Assembly: GCA_023853785.1 (NCBI GenBank)
Contig: JAJIRX010000916.1
Coordinates: forward strand, 1 to 64,000
Reading direction: 5' to 3'
Source: Psilocybe azurescens
Lineage: Eukaryota > Basidiomycota > Agaricomycetes > Agaricales > Agrocybaceae
DNA: 64,000 nucleotides
Shown here: positions 1-13,135 of the stretch, one piece after another
Layout of the letters: the number at the start of each line of letters is the position of its first letter
Position numbering within the stretch: the first letter of the stretch is position 1
Notes under the pieces: model-generated
Told to the model about the DNA's origin: nothing
The model's database searches: none
What the model saw: only the letters and a program-made list of their open reading frames with translations
Translations under genes and position numbers: made by a program

Positions 1-1240
1 TAACAATTTCTTTGAGTGTCAGGAAAGCAAGTTCTCGGATATCAGTCCAAAAAAGGTTCGTCCCTGCATAGAGTTCGGTGAGAGGTCGGATGAGTGTGGA
101 ATAATTCTTGATCCAAACGCTGACTGTTCCGCAAAGTCCCTAGAAAAGCACCGGACATCACGAATATTCTTGGGTCTAGCCAATTGATGATCTTTCGACT
201 TTGGAATCACAGGCAGGCGACCTTCTGGTGTACATTTTTGTCCAAGAATAAGTACTTCAGGCTGAGCGAGCTGAGTTTTAGACCCAGAAAACGTGGCTCC
301 AGCACATCCCATACGATGCATGATTCGGTGAACGTCCTGAGCATGTTCCCAGACAAAGGCCGGATCCCTGGATTTTCTGGAATGGTTTCTGGATTTCCTG
401 AGGCGTCCAGGTACTGCGTGAGAGGGCCTTTGATAGGTACATCATCGATGAAGACGTTGGCAACATGAGGAATTTCATCGCGTAGAATGAAGGTGGTACA
501 GGCTTGAAATTCAGCGACTGCATTGGTATATCCCATAGGCATGGAGGTGAGTCGAATGGACCAATAGGTGACTGGAAGGTGGTAAGATCACGACTGTCTG
601 GATGAATTTTACGCATCATATCCCCAATATAAGTCAAAGACTGTGTAGATGGAATGACCAGCGAAAGGAACAACGAAGTCATCAAGAACAGGAGGTACAC
701 CAGCATCAATAAGAAATGGAGTTGAGGAGTTGAAGGTCATGGACAAGACGGATAGCACCGTCGCTTTCTTCTTGACCCAGAAAATAGATCGATAAGGAGC
801 TTGACTTGTTCGTACACACCGGCTGCAACTTTTTCACGTAAGAGCTTTGTGACGTCTTCTTGAAGGCCTGGAGGAATAGGAATATGCGTACGACCCATGG
901 TTCATGATCTTCGACAGGTAGAATATAAGGGGAAAATAGTCTTCAGAAAATGTGCCACGCTCTGATTGGTGAAAGGCTGGAATGTTCATTGAGCTGAAGG
1001 ATGTGGAAAAAGTTATTTCTTCTTCGGGCCATAGGAATTGGTTGGTGTTGATTTTCATGGATTGAATACGTTCAGGTGTTAATTTTGCGGTATAGGTGAA
1101 GTCTGAAGGACGGGTAGCGAGCAGGAAGTGATAGGAGGGGGTCAACTGGAATTCGGTCAATAACTTTGGCATACGCTGGAGTGATTTTGTTGATAGGTTT
1201 AACTTTGCGATCCACTCGCTTGTACGCGGTGTAGGAAATG
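1..1240 (-). pseudogene. reverse transcriptase, partial and frameshifted
   Basis: On the minus strand the sequence opens with a pre-RT segment (INTNQFLWPEEEITF near 1040-1080), then fingers and palm motifs. The LPxG-type block reads MPMGYTNAVAEFQ (about 505-542) and the catalytic box reads FIDDVPIKGP (about 430-460), an F-x-DD variant. The thumb is in a different frame (MHRMGCAGATFSGSK, 277-321). The shift between the FIDD block and the thumb falls near 345-360, a one-base change. Other breaks lie near 600-720 and 830. RNase H would be to the left of base 1. Confidence 0.88.
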
Positions 1241-2692
1241 GATGATGGGATTTCAGATAAAGGTAGATATGGAAGTGGGGAAGGAATATATGTATGGATA
1301 AGGATGATTTGAATAATCGGTCATTTCGATTGTCTTTGGCTGTGATTTGCTGCGTGGCTGTTGTTCGGAGGATCCACCCATTCTTTGGTAAGCTGAGAAT
1401 TCAGGTATCGAGGTTGATGATAGACACAGATAGATTTCCGTCTTCCGCATTAGTGGGAAAGGTGACGCTCTGGACATATTGAGCCGAGATGGTGTTATGG
1501 ATTCCGTTTCCAGTAATACCATCAACGAACTCTTTGACCGCAAACAAACAGAGGATATGTGCGAGGGAAGCTGTTGATGAGGAGGAGGTCCTGCGTACGA
1601 CCAATGTAATTCTGATCTGATAGCAAAAGTGGGTTGAGACGAGAGGGATAGCAATTCTCTTCCATGGAGTAGAAAGCGATTGATGGACTTGAACTGCAGA
1701 GGAAGAAACGGAAGAGGAAAAGATAAGGCAGATGGAGAAGGAAAAAGAAGTTGAAAGTGTAAAACAAAAGACATGAAAGAAACTGGACAATGGAAGCGAT
1801 GAGATAAATGAACGAGAAGAGTAGGGAGTCAGAATGAAAATGGAACAGCGATAAAATAAAAAGTTGATGAATAAATAAACGTTAGTTTAGCTGACGTTTG
1901 GTCAATGAAACCAACTATATATACAAAGGGAACGTTAAGAAAAAACATGGAGAATAAATAAACATTAGTTTAATGACATTTCGGTCGAGAGAATAATGTA
2001 CATAAGTGTCCGTGATGTAAACCAAAAAGAACGATATGGAAAAACAATTAACTAACCCATGCAGTCAATACACACCCATTCCATGGTAAGAGTCTTCCTC
2101 TGAGTTGTCTGGATCGGCCGGAGAATCCACATTGCTAGTGTCGAGAATAAGCTCTTCTGTGTGAGAACCTGGAGATTCCATATCACTATCATCGTCCTGA
2201 GGATGAAACGATTCTCCACGGTCGTTCAAAACAACTGTCGCCGAGAAATCTTCTTCAACACGGCCCAGATTAAGAAGAAGGACACGAACAACCTCCATAA
2301 CGTCCAAGATGTTGATGTCATCCGATAGAGGGAAGTGCATGTGCCACAGGCAAAGGGACAGCATTCCCGATCTGTCGATCCGCATCGTTGAGGGAACAGG
2401 TGGGGAAGTCGGACAGTCTCGGACTTGGAGTGCGTAAGAGCGAGAATTCCTCTGTGATAGCAGGCGAATTGATTGACTGACGCACACCCAACTCTTCTAT
2501 CTGCTGGTCGTTTTGGAAGCGTCCAGACTAATTGCGTCAGCGGAATCGGGCGGTGGTCGTCGTTTGAGTTGTGACGGAAATCGAAATAGGAGGGGAGGAG
2601 CAGAGGCTGCAGGCGTTGAGAATCTTTGACCCATTGGCTCCTCAGTGGTAGTGACGATGAGGGATGTTGGGTCTGCAGGTGCATGAATGATT
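1241..2692 (-). other. low-complexity linker between protease and reverse transcriptase
   Basis: On the minus strand this stretch shows acidic and Ser/Pro-rich coding-like pieces in changing frames, such as DDDSDMESPGSHTEEL near 2160. Elements of this type commonly have a long unconserved segment here. No domain is visible, and the open frames shift several times, so I do not propose a separate gene. Confidence 0.45.
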
Positions 2693-4441
2693 TCAGGGGA
2701 GCAGGACTGGCGTTATATGAGGCAGGAGAGTTGTCCGTGTTACCATAAATAAAATGCACAAAAGCCGTCCCTTGTTCGAATGTATAAGTTTCATTGATGC
2801 AGGCTCGTCGAGTGGTGTCCCTGAGAGTCCAGTCTTCAAAACGGCGACCGTCGTCAAGTCCTGTGGCGGTAATGTGAGCATTAGGGGAATAGAATGTCGT
2901 TTGGTGATTAATATATCCATTTGGGGATTGTAAGGGAGGAGGCTCGTCCAATTCTTCTTCGTCTTCTTGTTGTTCGCTCGGCTCCGAGTTGTAATCTTCG
3001 GCTGAGTATTCAGTATCATCATGTGTGCGGACATACGTGGGTTCTGGCCAGGCGATCTCCATCCACGATCAGCTTCTGTGAGTCCTGGCCAATCATGTTC
3101 AATTGGGGTGCGCGTCCAGGGATTGACGTCATTTCCTTCTTGGGCGGTTTCATTGTTCTGCGAAGCATCATGGGATTCCCCTGAATCTGGCGGGGATAGT
3201 GTTTCATGTGAATCATGTGAAGGTACCGCAAGTGAGTCATGCGAGTCATAGAAGTCGGTGGCGTTGTCTGAGTCAGAGGTCATGGGAACGTCAGGGGATG
3301 AGTCGGGATGAGTCATGGACAGGATTAGGGTGTGTGAAGAATAGATGGTTGGGCAGACTGGGGGTCTCTTCCGGATATTGTAAATCGTCGAGTTCTTCGC
3401 CGTCTTCCAAATTGAGGTCTTCGGCAATTTCCCTTCTTCCAGATTAGGGTGCTCATTAAAAACGTCAATGCCATAAGTGGCAAGAAACGAGGTGGAAGGG
3501 GTTTCTTCTGTGATGAACGCCATAGAGTTTGGATGAGAGTCAGGGAGGGCAAGGAATTTGCGAACATGAGTTTCATCTCCAGGGTCATAAAAGGATAAGA
3601 ATGTCCCTTCAGGTCGCTCCAAAACATCAACAAAGTTGTCACGGGTCCAGGGTCGTCCAACCAGAACATCGAATTTAACCCTATCAGATACAAAACAATT
3701 AGCCCAAGTTTGGACACTTCCTACATTCAATGGGATCTGTTCAACGAAGCCAAGCATCCTAGATTGACCACCATGAATGTCGTACATCGTGATCGTCTTC
3801 TTATTGTCCATAGGGAGATTTGCGACTTCTTTCCACACACGTTCGCTGATAATATTCTGCGTAGCACCTGAATCAAGGAGGCCTTCCAGAAGCTTGCCAT
3901 TGCAGGTCATGTTGATCCGAATAAGAGGTGCATGTGCCCGGAGAAGGTGTCCAAAATAAACAGCGTCAGGCGGTAATTCAGGTTCAATATTCGTAAAGGC
4001 CGTATAGATATTGATATTGGGATCGTAAGAAGCGAATTTGGAGCGGAATTCTTCCACGGAAATAGTTTTTGCCTTGATTAGGGACCCAATACAGTTCTTG
4101 ACATCTTTGGAGACGCCCATGAGTTCACCGAGCGTGACATCTGCAGACCGATTAAGGCAACGCTGAGCTATGGCCATAGGATCAACTCCACGTGAAACCG
4201 GCAATCCGCTTTTGGGCAGGAACACGTGGCTTGGCAGGTGATTTATCCTTGTTGGGTTTAATGGTGGCGTCTTCCATGATTTGATCATCGTCAGAAGGGT
4301 CAAAGGAAACGTGGGGTCTAGAAGTCTGGGGTAACGCCGGAACAATAGGATTATTGACAGGTGGTGCAATAGGTTGTTTGACAGATGGAGTTTCTTTGAC
4401 AGTGACAGGCTGATTGACAGTTTGATTGACAGGAGGGGCAA
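2693..4441 (-). pseudogene. retroviral-type aspartic protease region of the Ty3/gypsy element
   Basis: This frame of 582 codons overlaps the end of gag. The first 70 or so codons read like a shifted gag tail; the protease sequence starts near residue 72. The catalytic motif is LLDSGATQNIISE (D190-S-G), followed by the strand pattern and a second conserved block, FDVLVGRPWTRDN, equivalent to the ILGRPW-type motif of Ty3/gypsy proteases. After about residue 300 the sequence becomes acidic and Ser/Thr-rich, then low complexity. The enzyme would cut the Gag-Pol polyprotein. A frame change relative to gag could be natural frameshifting or decay; gag upstream is already broken, so I favour decay. 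Confidence 0.8.
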
Positions 4442-6139
4442 CAGGAGGGTTAATGAGGACAGGAGTGGACGAGTTAGGAATTTCCGGCTTCTCAGGTGCA
4501 GTGGGGGGCGTTTTTAAAATGGAAATGGACGGAACCGTGTTTTCCTTTTCCTTCATCTTCCCTTTGGCCTCAAGGCGTTTGGCTTTGATGTAGGCTGGCT
4601 CGGGAACGATGACACCATCAAAAACTTGCTTCCTGGCTGTGCGAATTTTCCTTTCTGGGACAATGCGGTTACTCGGACCTGCAAGAATATAATCAGAGTC
4701 GCCAAGATAGGAACCAATATCATCCTCATCGTCTTCCTCGAATATGTTTGCATTGTACTTCTCTTCCACGTAGTAGGGATCACAAATGGCAAGGTTAGAA
4801 GTGGCTATAGGTGCTGGAGCAGGGCGCTGACGTTGTACTGCCTGAATTATAGATTCTCCCATAACACGAAAGATACGTGATCCGTCTGCAAAGACTATGC
4901 GGTTGCTGCTGTCCCGAGTGATGACCTTCTTGCTAGCGAGATCTGCGAGTCCTGGACAAGTGTTCATGCCATGGCCTTGCTGATTACATCCGTAACAAGT
5001 CATATCAGCAAGAGAGGTACGTGCGCGCTGCATATATTGGGTTTGCTGAGGTGGAGGAGGTGCAAAACTAGAGGGTTGCTTAGGTTGTTGTGGTACAGTT
5101 GCGTTCATGATAGCAGGTGCGACAAGCATTCCGGCCAGAGAAGGTTCCAGTTTTACAGCTCGAAAATAATAGACAGCGTAGTTGGGTTCGGAAATGGTGA
5201 GCTTGGTCATCTCTTTGATAAGATTCTCCACTTCGTCAGCCTGATGCGCTTTGATCTCTTCCTTTTCCAGGTCCTTAAATATTCTGCGAGTCTCTTCCGG
5301 TGGCCTAACAGCACGATCATCTGATACATTGTGGGCTCCATTGCTGGGAATAATGGCTTGGATGTAGCGCTTGATTTCATCGAGCAAAGAGGAGTTCTCT
5401 TCCTTGATGTCGTTAGATGGAAGGAGTGATGCATAGGGTTGGGCAGAAGGATTATCGAAGACTCCCATGTCAAAGCGATCACGCTTTGTAGATGAGTTCT
5501 GTAGCTTTAATAACATCGGCCATTAGGAATGGTACTGAAGGATCTGCATCTCTGTTAAGAATAAGAAGCTTGGCCTCCAGCTGTGGGCTGCTTAAAATTC
5601 GGACTGATTCCAAGCCAGAAATATTGATTGTATTCGTCCCCAGAGATCTTGTTGTTATTGCGAAGCCAACCAGCAATCCGAGTGTATTGTCTTTGATATT
5701 CCCTGAACTCATCAAGAGATCGGAGGGGCTGCTGAGAGTGTTGAAAGGTATAAGCTCGTAAAGCACTGAGGGTGAATTTCTGGGTGTTGCGATCATGATC
5801 AAAGATAGCTAGCATCTGGGCTTTGGAGTCCATTCCATTCCCTTGGTGTGGTAGTCGCTAAGGCCTTCGACAATTTCAGCGGCTTTGACGATTGCAGCAA
5901 AGATACATGTAGCGGACCTTCTCATCGTCTGTGGTGACACTGTACTGAAGGAATAGACGGTCACATTGGTCTAAGAAATTCTTGACCTCTGTGTAAGATC
6001 CAGAGAACTTTGGAGCACCAGTTGCGGTAGGGACAGGCATATCGACAGGAGTGCGCTGAATAATTGTTGTACCCATGGTGGGAAGAGGAGCAGGAGTTAA
6101 AACAGGAGCAGGAGTCGCAGAATCAGATGGATTGGTCAT
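4182..6139 (-). pseudogene. gag-like capsid/nucleocapsid region, frameshifted
   Basis: Gag packages the element RNA. The chosen start is the ATG at 6139 (MTNPSDSATPAP...). The product is spread over three frames: 6139-5876, 5833-about 5555, then 5516-4182, so at least two indels break it. The last piece (444 codons) holds a CCHC zinc knuckle, C174-x2-C177-x4-H182-x4-C187, preceded by a Pro/Gln-rich stretch and followed by an acidic and then a Pro/Val-rich tail. The first pieces contain helical, charged sequence as expected for a capsid (FSGSYTEVKNFLDQCDRLF). It overlaps the protease frame by about 260 bases. Confidence 0.8.
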
Positions 6140-6178
6140 AGTAGAAAAATAACGGAACCAAGAGCAAGATACAGTCGC

Positions 6179-6240
6179 CTAGAAAGAGCCTAAAGGGAGC
6201 CTAGAAAGAACCTAGAAAGAACCTAGAAAAAACCTAAAAC
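6179..6240. repeat. short tandem repeat in the gag leader
   Basis: About five imperfect copies of an 11-base unit (cctagaaagaa) lie just upstream of the gag start, where the 5' untranslated leader of the element should be. Confidence 0.7.
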
Positions 6241-6250
6241 AAAAGCTAAA

Positions 6251-8040
6251 AAAATGGAAATGGAACGGTGGAGAGTGCTAGAGGGATGTGGGGAAGGAGT
6301 ACAGGTGATAGAATTTGATTTGAAGGCTGGCAAGTTGATAAAGTGTTGGATATGAACCTAGAGAAACCCTCCCTCGCGGTGGGCTCCAGATGAACTACGT
6401 AGTGTGTGATTTGATATATAAATCGAAAACCAAAACACAAACCAGAGAGGAATGGTCTAGACTAGATAAGACGACTCTCTCCCTGTTGAGTTAAAGTGAG
6501 GGCTGGCTTTGCCACTAGGTTGTGAAGATGTATGTGGTCTGAGGAGGGCAGGGACGTATGAAGAAGGAGGAATGGATGAGGGAATATAAAATGCCCTTGA
6601 GTATTTACTGAGAGGAAGCAACCCGACTTGATTAGGGTAGAACGGTGTGAACGAAGAGTGATGACTGTGGAGGGGCCAAGTGACTAGATAATTTGCAGGG
6701 ATTGATACGGGGGCAGGAGTGAGAATGTAGTCTTGATCCTAGTGCGCTTTAATCGAGTCTACAGCGTCTGCAAAGCTAGAAGTAAAGCCTGCTGATAGAG
6801 TAATGACTTGAGCGGCCTGGAGTGATAGATGATGAAGGATTGTGCGATGTTCTTGAACCAAAAAAATCAAACAGAGCGGTGGAGTGAATGAGGGATGACT
6901 AGGGCAATGGATGAAGATGACAACAAGACCAAGATTGCTGAATAAAAATATTCTGGAGCAACTGAAGCGATGGGGAGTTGAGGATCTTGAGGTAGAGGAA
7001 GAATGAAGGGTCTGGAGGATGATAGGATCGAAATGAACTGGACAAATTGCCCTGGGATGTGAGAGCGTGGGTGGTTGGATAGGCTGTCTAGCCTCTGATG
7101 AACGTCTTGAATAACTGGAGTGATTGATGAATTTCGTGGTGAATATTGATAGAGATTGATTGAATGCGTGCTTGGAGTGCTGGACTGAGTACTTGATAAC
7201 TTGAAATCTTTGCTGTGAAGAAAGTTGGGGCTTGTAACTTCCTTGCATTCCAAGCGATACTAATACATGGTTTATATACCAGAGAACATAGAAAAATATT
7301 TAAAAGAGATCAAGCGTCCAAACTATACTAATCATTCTGTAGAACGACACCCAGTAGTCCCATCTGTCAACTACATACAATAGATTGAAGGCTGATGGAG
7401 TTTAGGAGTGAAAAATAGAAGGATGAGTAAGTAAGTAACATAGGATGAGTAAGAAGTATAAGCAGGATTATGAAAAGCGAAGTGAGATGAGTAAGAAAGA
7501 AGCGAAGCTGAGTAAGTACAATAAGCAAGAATGACAAAAGGAAGGAAGGATCAATCATATGAAAGTGTCAGACAATAGAAAAGGAGCCAAAATAGCGAAC
7601 AAGTACCATGCCAATGAATAGAACCAGTCTATTCATGGCACAGCTCAGTCATCCATTACCAAGACTGCTGAGTGAGACAAAGATTTGCTGCATATGTGGA
7701 ATCCAGTTAAGGACCAAATAGTTGTAGATGATCAAATGCTGATGACGATGGTGATATATGATGCTGTGCAGTGCTGTGCGTACTAGGATAGATAGGAATG
7801 ATGTCCAAGAATAATCTACGCGCATAGCCTTGAGGTTCGAAATAGATAGACGATTGAATCATTGATAGGGAATGTAACTGATCAAAGGGTTGAAGTGGAG
7901 ATTGAAAGTTGGAATGGAGCTTGAAGTGGACTGTGAATGGGCTTTGACGTTGAATATTGAGGGATGTCCTTCAGATAAAAATGCGAAATAATAACCCTGG
8001 CTTCTGCATGCAATGGGGGTTCGAGACAGATGCTCTAAGC
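6251..8040. other. no gene found; possible LTR and flank of the Ty3/gypsy element
   Basis: Open frames here are short and of simple composition. The segment next to gag should contain the element's LTR, but its ends are not recognisable. A short imperfect palindrome sits at 7608-7640 (stem tgccaatgaataga with tctattcatggca). The stretch 7430-7540 is rich in the word gagtaag. Nothing else is supported. Confidence 0.4.
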
Positions 8041-9704
8041 TTATAGATAAATCTCATATCCAATCAAAATTGGTGTATGACAGCGAGCCGTGACTATGTG
8101 CCGCGCAGTTGCAATTGCAGGTCCTGGATGATGGCCACTGGGAGCGTGAGGGGGCGTTGTTGTCGCTTGCGGTGGAGGTGGAGGTGTCGGCGGTAGGTGG
8201 CGCAGAGGAGGAAGCGGATGACGCAGCGCCAACAGGTATTGGTCGTCTCCGCTTTGCTCCAGATGAAGTTGTTGATGGAGGCACCGGCGACGACGACGCA
8301 GACGTCCCTGCTCCTTCCCCCCTGCTTATATCGGAATTGAGGCCGGAAAAGCAACAGGTGTAGTAGCAGTAGGTGATACCGCTCCCGAACCTCCGGTAGC
8401 GGTGAGTGCAGTAACAGCAGGCTGATTATGCAAAGACTGGGAAGGCGGTGGCGGTTGTGTTGTATCCGGCTGCGGGGCGCGTACAGGCGGGAGATATGTC
8501 GAGAACAATGGGGGATTTGCAAGTCGGAAGTAGAACAAGACTCAACACTCGAAGTGTGTCCAAATCCTGTCCGAGAAAACAAAAATCCAACCACAAAAAA
8601 AAAAGAAAAAACTCAACCCCCACAACTCACAAGAATATCCCCCACCTTGCCTATTGGCGCCCATCAAAACCCCCAACTCCGCCCCCCGTCTCCTAGCTCT
8701 TCTGCGCCTCGCCCTGCGGCCTGCTCAAATGACATCAAGCGTCAAGCCTGTCTTGCCAGGGGAGCGAAGGCTGATACTGCTTATATCCTGGGCGAAGTTG
8801 CGGACGACGCTGGTGGGCTTGAGATTGGGCTTGCACCTGACAGTGGGCGGCGGTGAAGAAGGGGAAGTTCTGCTGGGCCTGCAATTGGAGTTGTTGGGGG
8901 CAGTTAACCCCTGCGCCACCGCCCCAGCCCATTAACGCCCGACGCCACTGTTCAAACCTCCCAAACCGCCATTCATCCCTCCTAAGCCTCCAATCACACT
9001 CTGCACCTACCCACCAAGGCCGTCCAGCATCGCAATACCCTGTTGCTGCTGTCCATGCAGCCCGCCACCCACACCAGCAACGCCACCGTGCATCTGCTGC
9101 TGTTGCTGTTGTTGTTGGTGCTGCTGCTACCTCCGCCCGGGCGGGCGGCCTGTGCGCAGTGGATGATCGTTTTTCTGTCTTCGCCTATATTGTGGATGCC
9201 CAACTCCTGTTATAGAGAGAGGGAAGGAGGGTGCAGTGAGCCAGGTGACAGGGAGAAAATGAGGAAGAGAAGGGAGAGGGAGGAAGGAAGGACATACGAC
9301 GATATCATCTCAAAGGGACCGACTTGTGTCGCTCGCTGCTCAGCCGCTTCGCCATAGATAAATATCCCATAGAGCTTTTCATGTCCTGAATATAAATCTA
9401 GGTTCGTCAAAAACACCATCAGCACCCTACCCAAGTCCCTCACCGCAACGCAAAAGTCGCAAAAAGAACGCGAACGCACCTTTCCACCCTCCTCCCACAC
9501 CTCCGCATGCTGCCAATGGAGCACTTTACTATTCAAAACGCATTCCTCTCCCCCGGCACAGTCTTCGAGCTCTTCTTCCTTTCGATCTTCCTGTGAAGGC
9601 TTGTGAGGGCAATTTCCTTCAGCATCCAGGTGCCTTGTAAAGGGTAGGGGTAGAGTGCTGGGAAAGGGGTTCAACGGTGGGGAGGTGTATTGCGATTGTG
9701 ACAT
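8040..9704 (-). pseudogene. degraded Gln/Pro/Ser-rich gene-like region, not recognised
   Basis: This is a GC-rich patch. Minus-strand pieces in changing frames look coding: a poly-Gln/Gly stretch (CAG/CAA runs at 9080-9130, followed by Gly-rich sequence), QQLQLQAQQNFPF near 8900, a PPPPSQSLHNQPAVTALT stretch near 8450, and KRRRPIPVGAASSASS near 8230. A plausible first exon starts at 9704 (MSQSQYTSPPLNPF), with intron-like GT...AG segments at about 9490-9400 and 9290-9212. Stops and frame changes separate the pieces. The composition fits a transcription-regulator-like low-complexity protein, but I see no domain and assign no function. Confidence 0.3.
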
Positions 9705-11026
9705 TGCTGCTGCACAAAGGGCGTGGATAAGGGGCGCGAGTGAGGGCGTGGTGCAGTATGTGCAGTGTTAAGGGGTTCAGTGAGGAAGGTATGGATGGAT
9801 GGATCAGTGGGGTAGGTGAGATGTGCGTGGCGATGTAGCTGTCCTTCTTGCTATGCAGCCAAAAATTTCAGGTAGTTGTATATCAAACTCTTCAAATGCC
9901 CAAATGCCTTTACACACAGACGGCGTCAGTAGAGGACAAGGATGAAGACCTTAACCCCACCTGTTACAGGTCCGCATCCCTGTTCCCATGGACCGACATT
10001 TAATCGGGCCAAAGACTTGGTCGCAAAGTCGCGTTAAAATGATAGAGCAGGTCTTGGGAAGACCCAAGCCAGCCCAAGCCAAGTTGAAGATACCCGCATT
10101 CCGTGGGATGTAATCACACGGAAAAGATCGGCAGATTGCGTGCAAAGACTCAATTCATCGTTGCGTTGTCATCACTGGTCACTACCAAAAGATTAGATCA
10201 CCTTTTCTGGTCCTTTTTTACATTGTCTGTCTTTAAATGCTCTCGTTGGCTCGCCCTTTCTTTTGCTTGTTCATTCATTCGTCCTCTCGTTCTCCTTTCT
10301 ATCATTGATTTTCTCTTTTTCTCCCCCTTCGCATAAGCTGCACTTACTTTACTCACCTCTCTCTAGGCATAAGACTTCACTCAGGGATACATCTGGTATT
10401 ATCTTGCACCCAACATTGGCGACGACTAGAGGTAGCGGTTGGACGCACAAACCCCCATGTCGATGGCTCCCGCTCGCCGGCCAACTCCCAACACAAAGCC
10501 ATTACCACGCGCTGAAACAAAATTCCTTTTCTTTTTTTAGTCACAAGTCTGTTATCGTACTGTATCAAAGTGTCTGTGTCACGATTCCTTGCTGCTTTTA
10601 TGAGCTTAATTTTGCAGTAATAATGATCTACTCGATATTCCAGTGTTTCTTGTTTGATCTTTTGTTTTTCTTAAGTCGTCGTCTTTTCCTTTTTCTCCTT
10701 GCATCATCGCCATCGCCATCTTCTCTTCTGTTTATTATCATCCGAGTCCGAGTCTGAGTCCGATTCTGAGTTGGCCTCCATCCGTCTCCGATTCGCAGCA
10801 CAGCGTCGCTTCTTCCTTCATCATATTCGCGCCATAATTTTTGCAATTCTCAATCTACTCTGAAGGCGCTGTAATGGTGTGGACGGTTTTCTTGCTCTGG
10901 TAGCTGTTACTTTACAATGTTGAAGTACGGATTACATTGTCTCTCTATCCAACCACGACGGTTCTCCAACCAGCGCACAGTCGATCAATAATTAAACACA
11001 GTTGACATGATGTTTCTGATTGTTAT
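9705..11026. other. no gene found
   Basis: There are pyrimidine-rich stretches on the plus strand around 10200-10330 and 10640-10740, a short palindromic patch at 10045-10080 (gtcttgggaagacccaagcc) and no coding-like frame. Nothing else is supported. Confidence 0.4.
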
Positions 11027-11395
11027 GAGGCTGTGGGGCAATGAGAAAGGCCGTGGCGTCCGTGCTACGTCTGTACACTTGTTGTACGGACCTGCACGGA
11101 CCTGCACTGCCTTCATCATTTGAAACTTTCTGATCTTCAATCATAAGTGCTATAACGAGACTTAGAGGAATGATTATAAAATAATATTACATCTCAAAGC
11201 TTGGTTTGGGTGACCAAGCAATGCTTAGGAGTGTGTTATCAGAGGATGTTCGCTTGAAAAGCACTCTCAGATAATATTGAAGAGTATGGAATATACCAGA
11301 CGGATGTCAAATCACAGGGCACGGACATGCACTGACATGCACTGACATGCCACAGCCTTTTTCCTGTGCCTGAGGCTGTGCATGAGGCATCGTAT
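11027..11395. mobile_element. MITE-like element with degraded inverted repeats
   Basis: The left end (ggcaatgagaaaggccgtgg, 11039) and the reverse complement of the right end (ggcacaggaaaaaggctgtg, near 11365) are similar over about 35 bases. Each inner flank carries short direct repeats of the word gcac(g/t)gac(a/c)tgcac. At about 370 bp with no coding frame it fits a miniature DNA transposon. No target duplication is clear. Confidence 0.4.
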
Positions 11396-13135
11396 GCCAT
11401 ATTCAACTTTGTCCTTCCGATTCTCCTCCCTTACGTTCATAGCTCTCTCAGAATGACAACCAATAAACCATCACTACTTCAGCGCAATCCTAGGAAGTAA
11501 GATCACAATAACCATAATGACCTTGTCATTTGATGATCATTCTCTAGATATCGAAGTCGAAGGCGACATTGAAAATGGGAAACAAAGAATACGATCACAC
11601 TACTCCATACAGCTTTCTGTGGCCGACAATGTGGTTGCAAAATCAACACACCCCAAGCCCTGCTTGCGGGTGCTTAAATGGGAATGGAATACTGGCCATG
11701 AAATGTGAGTCGTGCCCTTGTGAATAACCTTTCAGCCGATATTCACTTCTTGGAATCAGCTTGTTCGAGTCGTCGTCAATGATTAAGGTTGTGCTCTACC
11801 GTGGATGTGGAACCTATATCAATCTATTCAAGCGTTTAGCTGTACAATACGCAGGGAAAGTCGAAGACCTGCTCGATAGCAGTGAGTACGATGTCCACTA
11901 TCTGGACGACTTTATGCTGAAGATGATTTAACAAGACGCCAGTTTTGATCTGACGGATAAGAAAGGTAAACGGGTTCCAGCAAAAATGAAGATAGTTTTG
12001 TCTCCCGTATCCACATCCGGGAGTCTTGCATCACAAGACAACGACTATCTGGCAATCGGTGGGCTCCCTATCAATGTGGTCAATCCTGAAACAAGGGTTC
12101 AGCAGGCAAAAGAGGTGGGAAATGTTGTCTACAAAGGACTGAAGATAGTTGTGCAGGGACTTTACAATTGTTCTGATATGTTCTTACCTTTGAAGACGGC
12201 TGCTGGAGGAATTCTGACAATTATCAAATTTGTTGAGGTATGTATCTTGATGTACAACAATAAAGGTTCATGAGTTTATTCTTAGCGGATCAGACCGTGT
12301 TGGAGAATAAGAAGGAACTTGAAGACCTCAGCAAAAAGCTAGCGGCTATCATCTCGATAGTTGAGAAGTATAAAGAAAAGGAAGGCTTAGGCGTGATAAA
12401 TCATTGGATTGAAAATTTCTGCGAGTACGTCCCTTCTTCGTGTTTTTCGGTCATATTTCACATTCGCCCATGCTTTCCAGGGCAATAATTCGCCAATTAA
12501 CGAAAGTGGAAGAGCTGCAGAAGCAATGGCTGTTGACCCGTGCTGCCGTGGTTACGAAGGACGCCGATACAATACTGAAGGCCTTGCGGAACATTAACAA
12601 TTTGTGCAACGTCTTTCAGGTTAGTTTTTCGAGTTATTAACAAATCTTTGCGGGGAGGTTGATCATTTCTTAAGATCGATACTCAGCTGAACATCGAGGC
12701 AATGGTGGGGCGATATCTTACAGGTACATTACTCTTGTTACTTTCAGACATAGGAGCGGAGCTGATAAAAGACCCGTAGCGCATGAACTCCAGTGAGATA
12801 AACTAACCCAACAGAGTCCTACTTTGCTTCCGATGCTCACACAGCCATAGGTTCCATCGACAAACTCAATCATGAAATGACTTCCTATAAAACTCGGCAG
12901 TCATCTTACGGTGACCCCACCGGCTGCCTGGAAGGGACCCGCATTGAGGTCCTCAAGGCTTTGGAAACTTGGGCCTTGGACACTGATAGCGGCAAGGTAG
13001 TATACTGGATGGTAGGCATGGCTGGAATCGGGAAATCGAGCATCGCGCACACCTTCTGCGAGATACTTGAAGCGAAAAACATGCTTGGCGGCAGTTTCTT
13101 TGCTTCTCGTGCATCTGAGAAGACCAGTAACGCGC

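Larger units (their letters stand above)
1..6250 (-). mobile_element. Ty3/gypsy LTR retrotransposon, decayed, cut by window edge
   Basis: On the minus strand, reading right to left, come a gag-like region with a zinc knuckle, an aspartic protease with a DSG active site, a low-complexity linker and a reverse transcriptase that runs off the left edge. This gag-pro-RT order is that of Ty3/gypsy elements. RNase H and integrase must lie outside the window. Several single-base frame changes in gag and RT show a dead copy. I could not place the LTR next to gag: no clear primer-binding site or TG...CA repeat pair can be tested because the other LTR is outside the window. Confidence 0.9.

Noticed and set aside
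10628..10846. Arg/Lys-rich minus-strand open frame
   Set aside because: Translation of a T/C-rich simple-sequence stretch; no support from motifs or splice sites.
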